Notes: a model not told the origin generated them from the letters alone. Shown: positions 14,663 to 23,065, numbered from the stretch's first letter. The stretch is DNA of 34,122 nucleotides from Bacillota bacterium (GCA_030705805.1 JAUZPY010000011.1:1-34122); one strand, 5' to 3'. Numbers and translations are program-made.

Positions 14663-15253
14663 TTAATCTTGAAATCTGGTAGATTTAAATAGTGCTTTGC
14701 TTACTGCTGTGCCTACTACAAAACTTACGCCTGCTTCTATAAGGCCGTTTGTGCCAACAAAAGCTATCACAAAGGCAAATATATTCATATTACCGCGTGC
14801 ATCCATTATGGTTTTTGTATTTCCAAAAAGCAGAATTAGAAAAAGCATAAAAAAGATAGTGTTTAAAAGTGCTCCGGATAAGTTTGCGACTGCAAAAGAT
14901 GCCATCTTAGTTTTGTCTACCTTATATAAGCCTTTAAATATAAGACCTGTGAGCCAACCCATTAAAATTCTGGGCACCAAACATAAGATAGCAGTATAAA
15001 ATGGGTTAATAGAAAGTAATACGGAACCAAATTGGCTTAAGCCAAAGCATTGTATAAAGCTTGTAATTCCAAATACGGTGCCAAAGAATGCTCCTGCGCC
15101 AGGGCCCATAAGTACAGCACCTATTGCAACGGGTATCATAATAAAAGAAATTTCGAGGAAAGCAGTCTTTAGATATCCAAGAGGTGTAAAAGACATAAGT
15201 ACTATGATTGCCGTGAAAAGTGCGTACATTACCAATGTTTTTGTGTTTTTCAT
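14663..15253 (-). CDS. ECF transporter S component (vitamin-binding; PanT-like)
   Basis: 196 residues, ATG after AAGGAGG, about six membrane helices. The pattern FTPLGYLKTAFLEISFIMIPVAIGA, then MGPGAGAFFGTVFGITSFIQCFG, and later LVPRILMGWLTGLIFKGLYK with NLSGALLNTIFFM is that of energy-coupling-factor substrate-binding subunits, closest in look to pantothenate-type proteins. The substrate is not proven. No ATPase or T component is encoded nearby, as is normal for group II ECF systems that share a central module. A 102-base leader with two similar hairpins separates it from the transporter gene upstream. Confidence 0.8.
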   Translation of the reverse strand: MKNTKTLVMYALFTAIIVLMSFTPLGYLKTAFLEISFIMIPVAIGAVLMGPGAGAFFGTVFGITSFIQCFGLSQFGSVLLSINPFYTAILCLVPRILMGWLTGLIFKGLYKVDKTKMASFAVANLSGALLNTIFFMLFLILLFGNTKTIMDARGNMNIFAFVIAFVGTNGLIEAGVSFVVGTAVSKALFKSTRFQD

Positions 15254-15265
15254 AAAATCCTCCTT

Positions 15266-15344
15266 GCTGCTGTTCTTTCGATACAGCGCTTCATAAAAAT
15301 ATATATTTTGAAACTTCGGCTGCTGTTCTCGGCAGATACAGTGC
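15266..15344 (-). repeat. Two imperfect direct repeats upstream of the ECF S-component gene
   Basis: On the plus strand GCTGCTGTTCT...GATACAGCGC (15266-15289) recurs as GCTGCTGTTCT...GATACAGTGC (15319-15344). Read on the minus (transcribed) strand each copy can form a small CTGT/ACAG hairpin. They lie just before the ribosome binding site and could be a regulatory leader; they match no riboswitch that I know. Confidence 0.45.
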
Positions 15345-15355
15345 CTAGCTCCAAG

Positions 15356-16300
15356 CTAAATAAATAAGGCAGAAAATGCCATAATTAACGGAATGGTTAT
15401 TATTGATACCAATGTACTTATTGCTACAAGTTCGGAAGCATAGCTTGCATCATTGCCGTATTTTGCGGCAAAGAGAGCCGCAACGGCTGCAACAGGGCAG
15501 GCAGAGGGGATAAGTACCGACTGAGATATCATTTCGCTCATCGGATAAACCCTGTTTATTGCCCATAAAACAAAAATAGAAATTATAGGTATTAAGAGTA
15601 ATCTGAAGAAAAGGACGCTATAGAGCGGCTTATGACAAAACGCTTTCTTTAGATTTATTTTTGCAAGATATGTACCCAAAACTACCATGGAAAGGGGAGT
15701 ATTTAAAGTAGAAAGCCTTTCAATTGTGTCCTTAAGAATATAAGGAAGCTCTATCCTTAAAAGAAATAATATAAGAGCTACAAAAGAACCTATAATTCCG
15801 GGTGTTAAAAGCAGTTTTTTTACGGATAGGCTTTTTCTGCTGCCGGAAAAAACACAAAGCCCTTGAGTCCAGTATAAAATAGTGAAAACTACAAGATATG
15901 CAGATCCGTAAAATACCCCGTCTTTGCCTAAAACAGCCTGCAAAAGTGGTATAGCCATAAACCCGCAATTTGAATATATGGTTGCAAAAATATTAACTTT
16001 ATAATTTCCGGTTGGTTCTTTTTTAAAATATAAAGTTGCTATAATAATTGCAATCAGATGGATTAGAATGCTAAATACTGCAGCAGCTGCAAGTCCCAGT
16101 ATAAGGTTTTGGCTAAAATCCGCAATTTTATCTTGATAAGAATTTACTAAGACACAAGGAGTAACAACAAATAACAATATATCTGTCATTTGCTTAACTC
16201 CGGTTTCAGTTACAATTTTCATTTTAGATAGAACAAAACCTACTGCCATTAATAAAAATATTATTACAACCTGGGTTGTTACATTTAAAGCGATATCCAT
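15356..16300 (-). CDS. AEC-family (auxin efflux carrier-like) transporter
   Basis: 314 residues with about ten hydrophobic helices in two halves, and a GGAGAAACAA site. Recognisable features are the opening VVIIFLLMAVGFVLSKMKIV, the cross-over motif TIYSNCGFMAIPLLQAVLGKDG (Asn and Gly conserved in the family), and VLIPSACPVAAVAALFAAKYGND in the second half. AEC proteins export organic acids or other anions. It starts nine bases after the rlmH stop, in the same transcript. Substrate unknown. Confidence 0.88.
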   Translation of the reverse strand: MDIALNVTTQVVIIFLLMAVGFVLSKMKIVTETGVKQMTDILLFVVTPCVLVNSYQDKIADFSQNLILGLAAAAVFSILIHLIAIIIATLYFKKEPTGNYKVNIFATIYSNCGFMAIPLLQAVLGKDGVFYGSAYLVVFTILYWTQGLCVFSGSRKSLSVKKLLLTPGIIGSFVALILFLLRIELPYILKDTIERLSTLNTPLSMVVLGTYLAKINLKKAFCHKPLYSVLFFRLLLIPIISIFVLWAINRVYPMSEMISQSVLIPSACPVAAVAALFAAKYGNDASYASELVAISTLVSIITIPLIMAFSALFI

Positions 16301-16309
16301 TTGTTTCTC

Positions 16310-16789
16310 CTACTTGTGATAACATTCTCCTGCGTTGATCTTAGAAGCTCTGTATAGTTGCTCTAAAAATATTACTCTGGATAGCTGATAGGTAAAAGTC
16401 ATTTTGGAAAAGCTTAATAAAAAATCAGCTGTATTTATTATTTTTGGTGATAAACCAAAAGAGCCACCGATAATAAAACAAACCTCACTTTTTTCCCCCA
16501 AAGCTAATTTTTCAAGTTTTACAGCTAAGTCTTCGCTGGATATATTTGTTCCTTCAATTGCCAGAGCCACCACATAGGAGTTCTTACCAATAGTTTTAAG
16601 AATTTTCTGACATTCGTTTTCCATTGCGATCTGCTTTTCTGCCTCTGAAGGATTTTCTATTTTGGTATCCTCGGCAATTTCAATAATTTCCAGCTTGTGA
16701 AACCTGGAAAGCCGCTTGATATATTCATCTGCGGCAGCTTTAAAGTAGTCTTCTTTAAGCCTTCCCACGCAAATAAGCTTAATTTTCAT
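16310..16789 (-). CDS. rlmH: 23S rRNA pseudouridine-1915 N3-methyltransferase
   Basis: 159 residues, exactly the normal size. SPOUT-type knot enzyme: MKIKLICVGRLKEDYFKAAADEYIKRLSRF at the start, CFIIGGSFGLSP (SAM-binding loop), and the C-terminal LEQLYRASKINAGECYHK. It methylates the pseudouridine in helix 69 of the ribosome. The pre-C-terminal segment reads FTYQLSRVIFLEQ where most homologues have PHQL(M/A)R. Promoter TTTACA (16841-16846), 17 bases, TATAAT (16818-16823), then GGAGAATTGG. Confidence 0.95.
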   Translation of the reverse strand: MKIKLICVGRLKEDYFKAAADEYIKRLSRFHKLEIIEIAEDTKIENPSEAEKQIAMENECQKILKTIGKNSYVVALAIEGTNISSEDLAVKLEKLALGEKSEVCFIIGGSFGLSPKIINTADFLLSFSKMTFTYQLSRVIFLEQLYRASKINAGECYHK

Positions 16790-16817
16790 ACCAATTCTCC
16801 AATTCTTTATTTATATA

Positions 16818-16846
16818 ATTATACATCTTTTGGTTAATTGTGTAAA
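16818..16846 (-). promoter_or_regulatory. Promoter of the rlmH operon
   Basis: On the minus strand TTTACA, a 17-base spacer and TATAAT, 29 bases before the rlmH start. Probably drives rlmH and the AEC transporter, possibly also the ECF S component. Confidence 0.7.
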
Positions 16847-16850
16847 TAGT

Positions 16851-16891
16851 AAAAAAGAACAAAGCGCCCATAGGGCGCTTTGTTCTTTTTT
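16851..16891. terminator. Bidirectional terminator between two minus-strand operons
   Basis: A long near-perfect palindrome: AAAAAAGAACAAAGCGCCC with its complement around AT, ending in a T run. It ends the small-gene pair to the right. Confidence 0.9.
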
Positions 16892-16892
16892 G

Positions 16893-17054
16893 TTAACTTC
16901 TGTGAAGATAGTTATCTGCGTAGCTCTTCAGCTCGCTGAGTGACTTGAAATCTACTCCGCTTTGCATAATATTTTCTTGTGCAGAAGCAGGAAGATTTGA
17001 GAAATATGTCTGCATTTCTGAATCTGTAAATACTGTTTTATTTCTATCTGTCAT
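16893..17054 (-). CDS. Small unknown protein (53 residues)
   Basis: ATG at 17054 directly after GGAGGTG, stop at 16893 just before a terminator. The peptide contains KTVFTDSEMQTYFSNLPASA and QENIMQSGVDFKSLSELKSY and ends YADNYLHRS. Looks soluble and helical. I have a general memory of similar short clostridial hypothetical proteins but know no function. It forms a two-gene operon with the next gene upstream (49 bases between). Confidence 0.75.
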   Translation of the reverse strand: MTDRNKTVFTDSEMQTYFSNLPASAQENIMQSGVDFKSLSELKSYADNYLHRS

Positions 17055-17103
17055 AAAAAACACCTCCGAAGTATATTGTTTCCGGAAATGTTAAATTTAT
17101 ACA

Positions 17104-17568
17104 TTAAGCTGCAAAAAGATTTTCTGTAACAAGCTGACACCCATCTTTTATTACCTCACGGAGATCGGCAATATCATCTTCGGTTAATTCTGTGCCCGGT
17201 TCGCTGCCCATAATAAATAAAGTATCATAAAGCTCTTCCAATGCATCGTTATCATCATCACCGGAGAATTCAAGCTTCAATGTGAAGGCCAAATCTGAGC
17301 AAGCGTTCCAGAAATTTAAAACTTCAGAGGCAACAAAGTCATTGGTCAATCCGACTGCAAACTCCATAAGTGAGGACAAATTAAAAATCATGGTTTCTTT
17401 GGATAGGGAAATACCCTTGCCCCTGCAGTATCCTTCTAAAACTGCAGGATCGCTAAAACAGACAACATGATCCTTTTCAGTTGCAAATCCGGAATTAATG
17501 TCAGCGTACCATACGCAATAGTAATCTTTCTCATCTGTTTCAAATACGGATTTAAAATACTCTTTCAT
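17104..17568 (-). CDS. Unknown acidic protein (154 residues)
   Basis: ATG after AGGAGGACTT. Strongly acidic, no signal peptide or membrane helix; the second half carries FSGDDDNDALEELYDTLFIM and ELTEDDIADLREVIKDG. The first half (DYYCVWYADINSGFATE) has a beta-like look. No known motif. It seems to be the first gene of a two-gene transcript with the 53-residue protein. Upstream is a 10-bp hairpin (17597-17624) in the untranslated leader. Confidence 0.75.
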   Translation of the reverse strand: MKEYFKSVFETDEKDYYCVWYADINSGFATEKDHVVCFSDPAVLEGYCRGKGISLSKETMIFNLSSLMEFAVGLTNDFVASEVLNFWNACSDLAFTLKLEFSGDDDNDALEELYDTLFIMGSEPGTELTEDDIADLREVIKDGCQLVTENLFAA

Positions 17569-17596
17569 ATAAGTCCTCCTATTTTCTTTTTTAAAT

Positions 17597-17624
17597 CCTC
17601 ACCAAAAGATTGAGTTTGGTGAGG
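17597..17624 (-). other. Leader hairpin upstream of the acidic-protein gene
   Basis: CCTCACCAAA and TTTGGTGAGG form a perfect 10-bp stem with an 8-base loop; no T tract on either side. Confidence 0.5.
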
Positions 17625-17676
17625 AGTGTTATCATATAATTCCCAAATTTCAGTATGAATAACCGAAACATTTGGT

Positions 17677-17736
17677 AAAACCGAAGTTCGGTTTAAGAAT
17701 ATAGCTATTTAAAAAAGTTTTTCTTACATGTATAAT
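17677..17736 (+). promoter_or_regulatory. Short palindrome and possible promoter before the 271-bp element
   Basis: AAACCGAA-G-TTCGGTTT is a 17-base palindrome near 17677-17693. TATAAT at 17731-17736 could be a -10 box on the plus strand, but no good -35 is visible. If used, it would transcribe the inverted-repeat element starting 52 bases later. Confidence 0.3.
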
Positions 17737-17787
17737 CATGGAATTTAAACATCTGTGGTGATGAATTTTCTTGTGTCGTTTGCACGC

Positions 17788-18058
17788 TAGGCATAAGGGA
17801 GTTGAACTATATATGGTTTTAAAAGGCAAATTTTCCGCAGCGTTAAAATGCTCGTGAATACATACGTATTCACTGCGCTTTTGCCTTTTCTTACAAAAAA
17901 ATTGCTCTTTTAAAACTCTCCGACCCTACCTTTAGGAAAACTTTTGTCTTTTCAGCGCGTAAGATTGCAGCAAGGCTGACGCCTTGCAAAATCGACAAGC
18001 TGGAAGGACGGAAATTTAACAAGGGCAGGGCATATAGAGTTCGAATCTCTTATGCCTA
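17788..18058. repeat. 271-bp foldback element with 28-bp imperfect terminal inverted repeats
   Basis: The left end (17788-17815) starts TAGGCATAAGGGAGTTGAAC and the right end (18031-18058), read in reverse complement, starts TAGGCATAAGAGATTCGAAC; 24 of 28 bases agree, and two of the four differences remain G-U pairs in RNA. Inside are AAAAGGCAAA / TTTGCCTTTT, an 8-bp GTGAATAC / GTATTCAC hairpin (17854-17873), GTTTTAAAAG / CTTTTAAAAC, and GCAAGGC-TGAC-GCCTTGC (17970-17987). No ORF of note. It is either a MITE-like repeat or a large structured RNA. No clear target duplication is seen. Confidence 0.6.
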
Positions 18059-18176
18059 AGTAATCCATAATTAACAACATCAACAATAATCAAAAAAAAT
18101 GTCTCCCGTTTTTAGGTAATTAACCAATACCCTATATATTTTACCACAAAAATTATATTCTTCAAGTAAAAAAACA

Positions 18177-18204
18177 TTGAATTATCTAAAAATTTTGTTA
18201 TAAT
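18177..18204 (+). promoter_or_regulatory. Promoter of the phosphofructokinase gene
   Basis: TTGAAT (18177-18182), 16 bases, TATAAT (18199-18204), 33 bases before the ATG. Confidence 0.6.
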
Positions 18205-18237
18205 TAAATTATTAATAAACTTAAGAGGGTGTTTACA

Positions 18238-19458
18238 ATGATAAAGGGTAATCTGGTTGTAGGACAATCAGGAGGGCCCACCGCAGCTATTAACGCATCA
18301 CTTTGCGGTGTAATAGAAGGCGCACTGGAACATTTTGACGGCGAAATTATGGGTATGGTTAATGGTATTGAAGGTCTTTTAAACGAGAATTTTACTGACC
18401 TTAGAAAAACATTTAAGGACGTAAAAGCAAGAGATATGCTGATTCATACTCCGTCCGCATACCTTGGCTCATGCAGATATAAGATGCCGAAATCTTCCGT
18501 TGATTCGTCTGTTTATGAAAAGATTTTTAAAATATTTGAAAAGTATAATATAAGATATTTCTTGTATATAGGCGGCAATGACTCTATGGATACGGTATAT
18601 CAGCTTAGCGAATATGCAAAGAAAAAAGATTATGAAGTTTACATAATGGGAGTTCCAAAGACAATAGATAACGACTTAAACGGCACAGACCATTGCCCCG
18701 GTTACGGCAGTGCCGCTAAGTTTATTGCAACGGCTGTTAAAGAAATGCATAGAGATACAAACGTATATAACTTAAACAGCGTTTTAATTGTTGAAATAAT
18801 GGGCAGGAATGCCGGCTGGTTAGCTGCAGCTTCCGCATTGGCAAGAGGAGAAAACTGTACATCTCCGGACCTTATTTATTTGCCGGAAGCGCCCTTTGTA
18901 ATGGACGAATTTTTATCAGATGTAAAGGCCTTGGTTGAAAAGCAGAAGGTTGTAATAGTTGCAATTTCAGAAGGAATCAAAGATTCCGAAGGGGTTTATG
19001 TGTGTGAAAGCACAGCAAGCGGTGCGGTTGATAACTTCGGTCATAAGTATTTAAGCGGGTCCGGCAAGGTGCTGGAAAACGCAGTAAGAAACAATCTTGG
19101 ATTTAAAGCAAGAGCAGTTGAACTTAATGTATTTCAGCGCTGCGCTGCACATTTGCAGAGTAAAACAGATATTGAAGAGTCAAGGAAAGTAGGCAAATCC
19201 GCCTGTGAAGCTGCTTTATCTGGCACCACAGGGAAAATGATGGGTTACGTTAGGGTAAAGGATTATGAAATATCCTATGAACCAATGGATATTTCCATGG
19301 TTGCCAATGTAGAAAAAATTGTTCCCAGAGAGTGGATAAATGAACGTGGCAATAACGTTAATGAAAAGTTTGTCCAATATGCAAAACCACTTATTATGGG
19401 TGAAGATTATCCGGCATATAGTGACGGATTGCCATGCCATATAGCCCTTGAAAAGTAA
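18238..19458 (+). CDS. Phosphofructokinase, pyrophosphate-dependent type
   Basis: 406 residues from the ATG at 18238, six bases after AGAGGGTG (the GTG at 18229 is part of that site). Catalyses fructose-6-phosphate to fructose-1,6-bisphosphate. Motifs: GQSGGPTAAINAS (phosphate loop), IGGNDSMD at 111-118, PKTIDND at 140-146 with the catalytic Asp, and EIMGRNAGW at 186-193. The Asp at 115, replacing the Gly of ATP enzymes, and the Lys of PKTIDND are typical of enzymes using PPi, common in anaerobic clostridia. It is the only glycolytic gene here. PPi use is a strong inference from these residues, not shown directly. Confidence 0.92.
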   Translation: MIKGNLVVGQSGGPTAAINASLCGVIEGALEHFDGEIMGMVNGIEGLLNENFTDLRKTFKDVKARDMLIHTPSAYLGSCRYKMPKSSVDSSVYEKIFKIFEKYNIRYFLYIGGNDSMDTVYQLSEYAKKKDYEVYIMGVPKTIDNDLNGTDHCPGYGSAAKFIATAVKEMHRDTNVYNLNSVLIVEIMGRNAGWLAAASALARGENCTSPDLIYLPEAPFVMDEFLSDVKALVEKQKVVIVAISEGIKDSEGVYVCESTASGAVDNFGHKYLSGSGKVLENAVRNNLGFKARAVELNVFQRCAAHLQSKTDIEESRKVGKSACEAALSGTTGKMMGYVRVKDYEISYEPMDISMVANVEKIVPREWINERGNNVNEKFVQYAKPLIMGEDYPAYSDGLPCHIALEK

Positions 19459-19477
19459 AAAAAACCATACATATCCT

Positions 19478-19506
19478 TTGATTTGTGAAATAGGTTATGC
19501 TACAAT
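19478..19506 (+). promoter_or_regulatory. Promoter of the DUF1934 / ior operon
   Basis: TTGATT (19478-19483), 17 bases, TACAAT (19501-19506), 21 bases before the GTG start, so the operon can be read separately from the phosphofructokinase gene. Confidence 0.6.
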
Positions 19507-19527
19507 ACAGAAAGGAGGCGGTAATCA

Positions 19528-19953
19528 GTGAAAAAAGATGTTATAATATCCATAAAGGGTGCGTTTACAGAAGATGGCGGTGAAGCTGATGGGGTTGAAC
19601 TTGTAACCTCAGGCAGATACTATGAAAAGAACGGAAAAAAGTATATTGTATACGAAGAAAGCGAGGTTACCGGCTTCGGTGAAGGCACTCAGACCATGCT
19701 AAAGATAGATGGGGGTACTGTAACCATGTCCCGTAGCGGCGTAGGAGCAACCCAGATGGTATTTGAAAACGGAAAAAGACATATGGGTTACTACGAAACT
19801 CCTTATGGAACTTTTACTGTAAGTACTATAACAGACAGAGTAAAGGTACATTTGGGGGAGAGAAGCGGGAACATTTCTATTGACTATTGTATTGATGTTA
19901 ATAATGTTCCTCACAGCAGCAACAGCTTATCAATGTCCATAAGGGAGGCATAA
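19528..19953 (+). CDS. DUF1934 (YwiB-like) beta-barrel protein
   Basis: 141 residues, GTG start with an excellent AAAGGAGGCGG site. The pattern YYEKNGKKYIVYEESEVTGF, followed by TMLKIDGGTVTMSRSGVGATQMVFENGKRH and TPYGTFTVSTITDRVKV, is that of the DUF1934 family (a small calycin-like barrel; B. subtilis YwiB). Function unknown. The stop codon TAA overlaps the next ATG (TAATG). Confidence 0.88.
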   Translation: MKKDVIISIKGAFTEDGGEADGVELVTSGRYYEKNGKKYIVYEESEVTGFGEGTQTMLKIDGGTVTMSRSGVGATQMVFENGKRHMGYYETPYGTFTVSTITDRVKVHLGERSGNISIDYCIDVNNVPHSSNSLSMSIREA

Positions 19954-20723
19954 TGGGCACTTCTCTTATAACTTTATGTGACAATATATATATTTCCCCT
20001 CTTTCTCTTAAAGAAGGAGGAACAAACAAAGGAGATTTTTACGCTGCAGGGGCTAAAGGCATCAGCCTTCACGCTCTGCCCACTTGGGTAAAAGCAACGC
20101 AGGGATACCCCTTTGTTAATTTTTATATGCAGAATTCTTGGTATGAGAGAGAAATTTCTTATCTGAAAGAACTGCCTATACCCGATAAAGTAACAGCATT
20201 ATGCAGAAAAGAGGCTTACACAAGAAGCCTTGAAGCTTGCGCTTTATACCTAAAGAACAATAATATTGAATTAGCCGAAGGCGAGCTTGAAGGTATCGGT
20301 TCGTTTAATGACGATTTTGCTTCTATGGATGATGGATTGGACGGAATATATTATCTATGCACTCCTCAAAACAAGAAGTATACAGGGCAGATAGATTCAC
20401 CCGGTGAAAATGATGCGGCTTTTTACCTTTACAATATTTATAGGTTTACAGAATCTGCGTCAAGGGGGCAAGGCCCTGAAGCACTCACGGCAAGCGCAAA
20501 AGAACTGATAAAGACTCTTGCCATGGCAGAAATTGATATTATCAGGGCTGTATACAGAAAAGACACTTCTGTTTTGTACCGAAGGATAAAAAAGGCTGCC
20601 ACCTGCTATTATGATTACTATTATGAAGGCGGAATCAATAAAGAAAATAAAGGGCAATTGTCAATTGCATTTAACAGAGTATTAAAGCTATATATGAGGC
20701 TTTTACTGGCAAAAGAAATATAA
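19953..20723 (+). CDS. Unknown protein coupled to DUF1934 gene (256 residues)
   Basis: I do not recognise this protein. It begins in a TAATG overlap with the DUF1934 gene and ends 30 bases before iorA. It is soluble, with many Tyr and Lys/Arg residues. The middle has a run of acidic residues (IGSFNDDFASMDDGLDGIYYL), then a mainly helical C-terminal half (PEALTASAKELIKTLAMAEIDIIRAVYRKD and KKAATCYYDYYYEGG). No catalytic motif. Tight packing between DUF1934 and iorA suggests co-expression only. Confidence 0.7.
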   Translation: MGTSLITLCDNIYISPLSLKEGGTNKGDFYAAGAKGISLHALPTWVKATQGYPFVNFYMQNSWYEREISYLKELPIPDKVTALCRKEAYTRSLEACALYLKNNNIELAEGELEGIGSFNDDFASMDDGLDGIYYLCTPQNKKYTGQIDSPGENDAAFYLYNIYRFTESASRGQGPEALTASAKELIKTLAMAEIDIIRAVYRKDTSVLYRRIKKAATCYYDYYYEGGINKENKGQLSIAFNRVLKLYMRLLLAKEI

Positions 20724-20753
20724 CGGGTAATACAGTAATACGGAGGAGATTTG

Positions 20754-22481
20754 ATGAAAGAGATAATGCTTGGAAACCATGCTGTGGCACGGGGAGCTTA
20801 TGAAGCCGGCGTAAAAGTTGCTTCTGCATACCCTGGAACACCCAGCACGGAAATAATGGAGTATATGGCAACATTGCCATGTCCTCATGTAGAATGGGCA
20901 CCAAACGAAAAGGTAGCAGCAGAAACTGCAATCGGTTCGTCAATTGCGGGAGGACGAGCTATTTGTGCTATGAAGCACGTGGGACTTAATGTGGCAGCAG
21001 ATCCGCTTTTTACAGCAGCTTATACAGGGGTAAATGCAGGTTTATTAATTTGCGTGGCTGATGATCCGGGTATGCATAGCTCTCAAAACGAACAGGACAG
21101 CAGAAATTATGCCAGAGCGGCTAAGGTTATAATGCTGGAGCCTTCCGACAGCAACGAATGCTACATTTATGCGAAAAATGCTTTCAGCTTGAGCGAAAAA
21201 TTTGATTTGCCGGTTATTTTAAGATTATCAACAAGGGTATCTCATTCCCAAAGCCTTGTAGAAACGGGAGAGAGGGAGGAATTTTCTAAGCCCTATGAGA
21301 AGAATCCCGGCAAATATGTAATGATGCCGGCTATGGCAAAAAGGCGTCACCCCGAGCTTGAAAATATATTGACAGAAGTTAAAAACTATGCACAAGACTG
21401 CGAGTTTAATAAGATTGAGTACCACGACAAAAAAATAGGTATTATAACTTCCGGAATTACCTATCAGTATGCAAAAGAGGCACTTGGCGACAAGGCTTCC
21501 TATTTAAAGCTTGGTATGGTTTATCCTTTACCGGAGAAGTTAATATCGGAATTTTCTAAAAACGTCGATACCTTATATGTAGCAGAGGAATTGGATGATT
21601 TTTTTGAGGAATACATTAAGTCTTTAGGTATAAAGGTTATAGGAAAAGAAGCCTTTACAAAAATAGGAGAATATAGCGCAGATTTGATTCGAAAGGTAAT
21701 TTTAAAAGAGGAACAAAAAGGCACCGCTCCAGACGAAGCTTTGCCAGCAAGGCCTCCGGTTATGTGTGCCGGATGTCCTCACAGAGGAACTTTTTATGCA
21801 CTTAAGTCATTAGGATTAACGGTTTGCGGCGATATCGGATGTTATACTTTAGGAACTTTAGAGCCGTTAGCTTCAGTTGATTCCTGCGTTTGTATGGGTG
21901 CGTCTATCGGACTTGCTCATGGTATGGATAAAGCAATAGAGAATTCCAGCAAAAAGACTGTTGCCGTATTGGGAGATTCCACTTTTATTCATTCGGGAAT
22001 AACAGGTCTTATAAATGTTGTATACAACAAGGGCAATACTACCGTAATTATTCTTGATAATTCTATTACCGGCATGACAGGACATCAGGATAATCCTTTA
22101 ACGGGTAAGACCATTAAGGGCGAACCTACAAAGCAGGTTAATTTAGTGATGCTCTGCAAAGCTATAGGGGTAGAAAATGTCAGAATCGCAGACCCGTTTA
22201 ATATTGAACAGTTTAAAAAGGTAGTATCGGAAGAAATAGAAAAAGACGAGCCTTCCGTTATTATTGCTCAAAGACCTTGTGCTCTTTTAAAAAGTGTAAA
22301 ATACGAAGGCAAAATGACTGTAACAGATAAGTGTATTGGCTGCAAGATGTGCCTTAAAATTGGCTGTCCTGCGATACACTTTAAGGATGGTCATGCATTA
22401 ATAGATAAAACACAGTGCAACGGTTGTGGCTTTTGCCAGCAAATTTGTAAGCTGAAGGCCCTTGGGAAGGAGGAAGCTTAA
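20754..22481 (+). CDS. iorA: Indolepyruvate:ferredoxin oxidoreductase, alpha subunit
   Basis: 575 residues, ATG behind CGGAGGAG. Oxidatively decarboxylates aryl pyruvates (from Trp, Phe, Tyr) to aryl-acetyl-CoA with ferredoxin reduction. Opening MLGNHAVARGAYEAGVKVAS and AYPGTPSTEIMEYMA is the pyrimidine-binding domain; MCAGCPHRGTFYALKSLG and GDIGCYTLGTLEPLASVD are the thiamine-diphosphate domain; the C-terminus carries CIGCKMCLKIGCP (about 523-535) and CNGCGFCQQICK (about 553-564), two [4Fe-4S] clusters. The gene ends exactly before iorB (no gap). In anaerobes it runs amino acid fermentation. Confidence 0.95.
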   Translation: MKEIMLGNHAVARGAYEAGVKVASAYPGTPSTEIMEYMATLPCPHVEWAPNEKVAAETAIGSSIAGGRAICAMKHVGLNVAADPLFTAAYTGVNAGLLICVADDPGMHSSQNEQDSRNYARAAKVIMLEPSDSNECYIYAKNAFSLSEKFDLPVILRLSTRVSHSQSLVETGEREEFSKPYEKNPGKYVMMPAMAKRRHPELENILTEVKNYAQDCEFNKIEYHDKKIGIITSGITYQYAKEALGDKASYLKLGMVYPLPEKLISEFSKNVDTLYVAEELDDFFEEYIKSLGIKVIGKEAFTKIGEYSADLIRKVILKEEQKGTAPDEALPARPPVMCAGCPHRGTFYALKSLGLTVCGDIGCYTLGTLEPLASVDSCVCMGASIGLAHGMDKAIENSSKKTVAVLGDSTFIHSGITGLINVVYNKGNTTVIILDNSITGMTGHQDNPLTGKTIKGEPTKQVNLVMLCKAIGVENVRIADPFNIEQFKKVVSEEIEKDEPSVIIAQRPCALLKSVKYEGKMTVTDKCIGCKMCLKIGCPAIHFKDGHALIDKTQCNGCGFCQQICKLKALGKEEA

Positions 22482-23054
22482 ATGAACACCTCAATAATGA
22501 TAGTCGGAGTCGGCGGGCAGGGCACACTTCTTGCCAGCAGGATTTTAGGCAACACCGCAATAAGATGCGGATATGACGTAAAGGTAAGCGAAGTCCATGG
22601 CATGAGCCAGAGGGGCGGCAGCGTAGTAACTTATGTACGCTTCGGTGATGAAAAAGTTGCATCACCTATTATCGGAGAAGCTTCTGCCGACATAATCATG
22701 GCCTTTGAACAGCTTGAAGCATATAGAAGCATTGATTATTTGAAGAAAAACGGCAGACTTTTGGTTAACGCCCAGCAAATTGACCCAATGCCCGTTATTA
22801 TCGGTAAGGCTAAATACCCTGAAAATATATTATCTAAGATAGAAGAAAAGGGTATAAACATAATATCTGTTGATGCACTTTCTCTTGCAAGAAGCGCAGG
22901 AAGTGAAAAGGCAGTTAATGTTGTACTCATTGGACTTCTTGCTAAAAATACGGATATTGAAAAAGGCATATGGGAAGAAGTTATAAAAGAAACAGTTCCT
23001 CCGAAGTTTTTGGATATTAATCTTAAAGCTTTTAACCTAGGCTATTCTATTTAA
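22482..23054 (+). CDS. iorB: Indolepyruvate:ferredoxin oxidoreductase, beta subunit
   Basis: 190 residues, starting directly after the iorA stop, with AAGGAGG inside the end of iorA. GVGGQGTLLASRILGNTAI (gamma domain of 2-oxoacid oxidoreductases) and VHGMSQRGGSVVTYVRFG are diagnostic. It makes an alpha2beta2 complex with IorA. Followed 11 bases later by the PLP enzyme gene. Confidence 0.95.
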   Translation: MNTSIMIVGVGGQGTLLASRILGNTAIRCGYDVKVSEVHGMSQRGGSVVTYVRFGDEKVASPIIGEASADIIMAFEQLEAYRSIDYLKKNGRLLVNAQQIDPMPVIIGKAKYPENILSKIEEKGINIISVDALSLARSAGSEKAVNVVLIGLLAKNTDIEKGIWEEVIKETVPPKFLDINLKAFNLGYSI

Positions 23055-23065
23055 GGAAGTATTTT

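Noticed and set aside
18031-18058. tRNA 3' half (T-arm with TTCGAAT loop)
   Set aside because: The matching 5' end is present only as an inverted repeat 215 bases away; no anticodon arm or cloverleaf can be drawn and no CCA follows.
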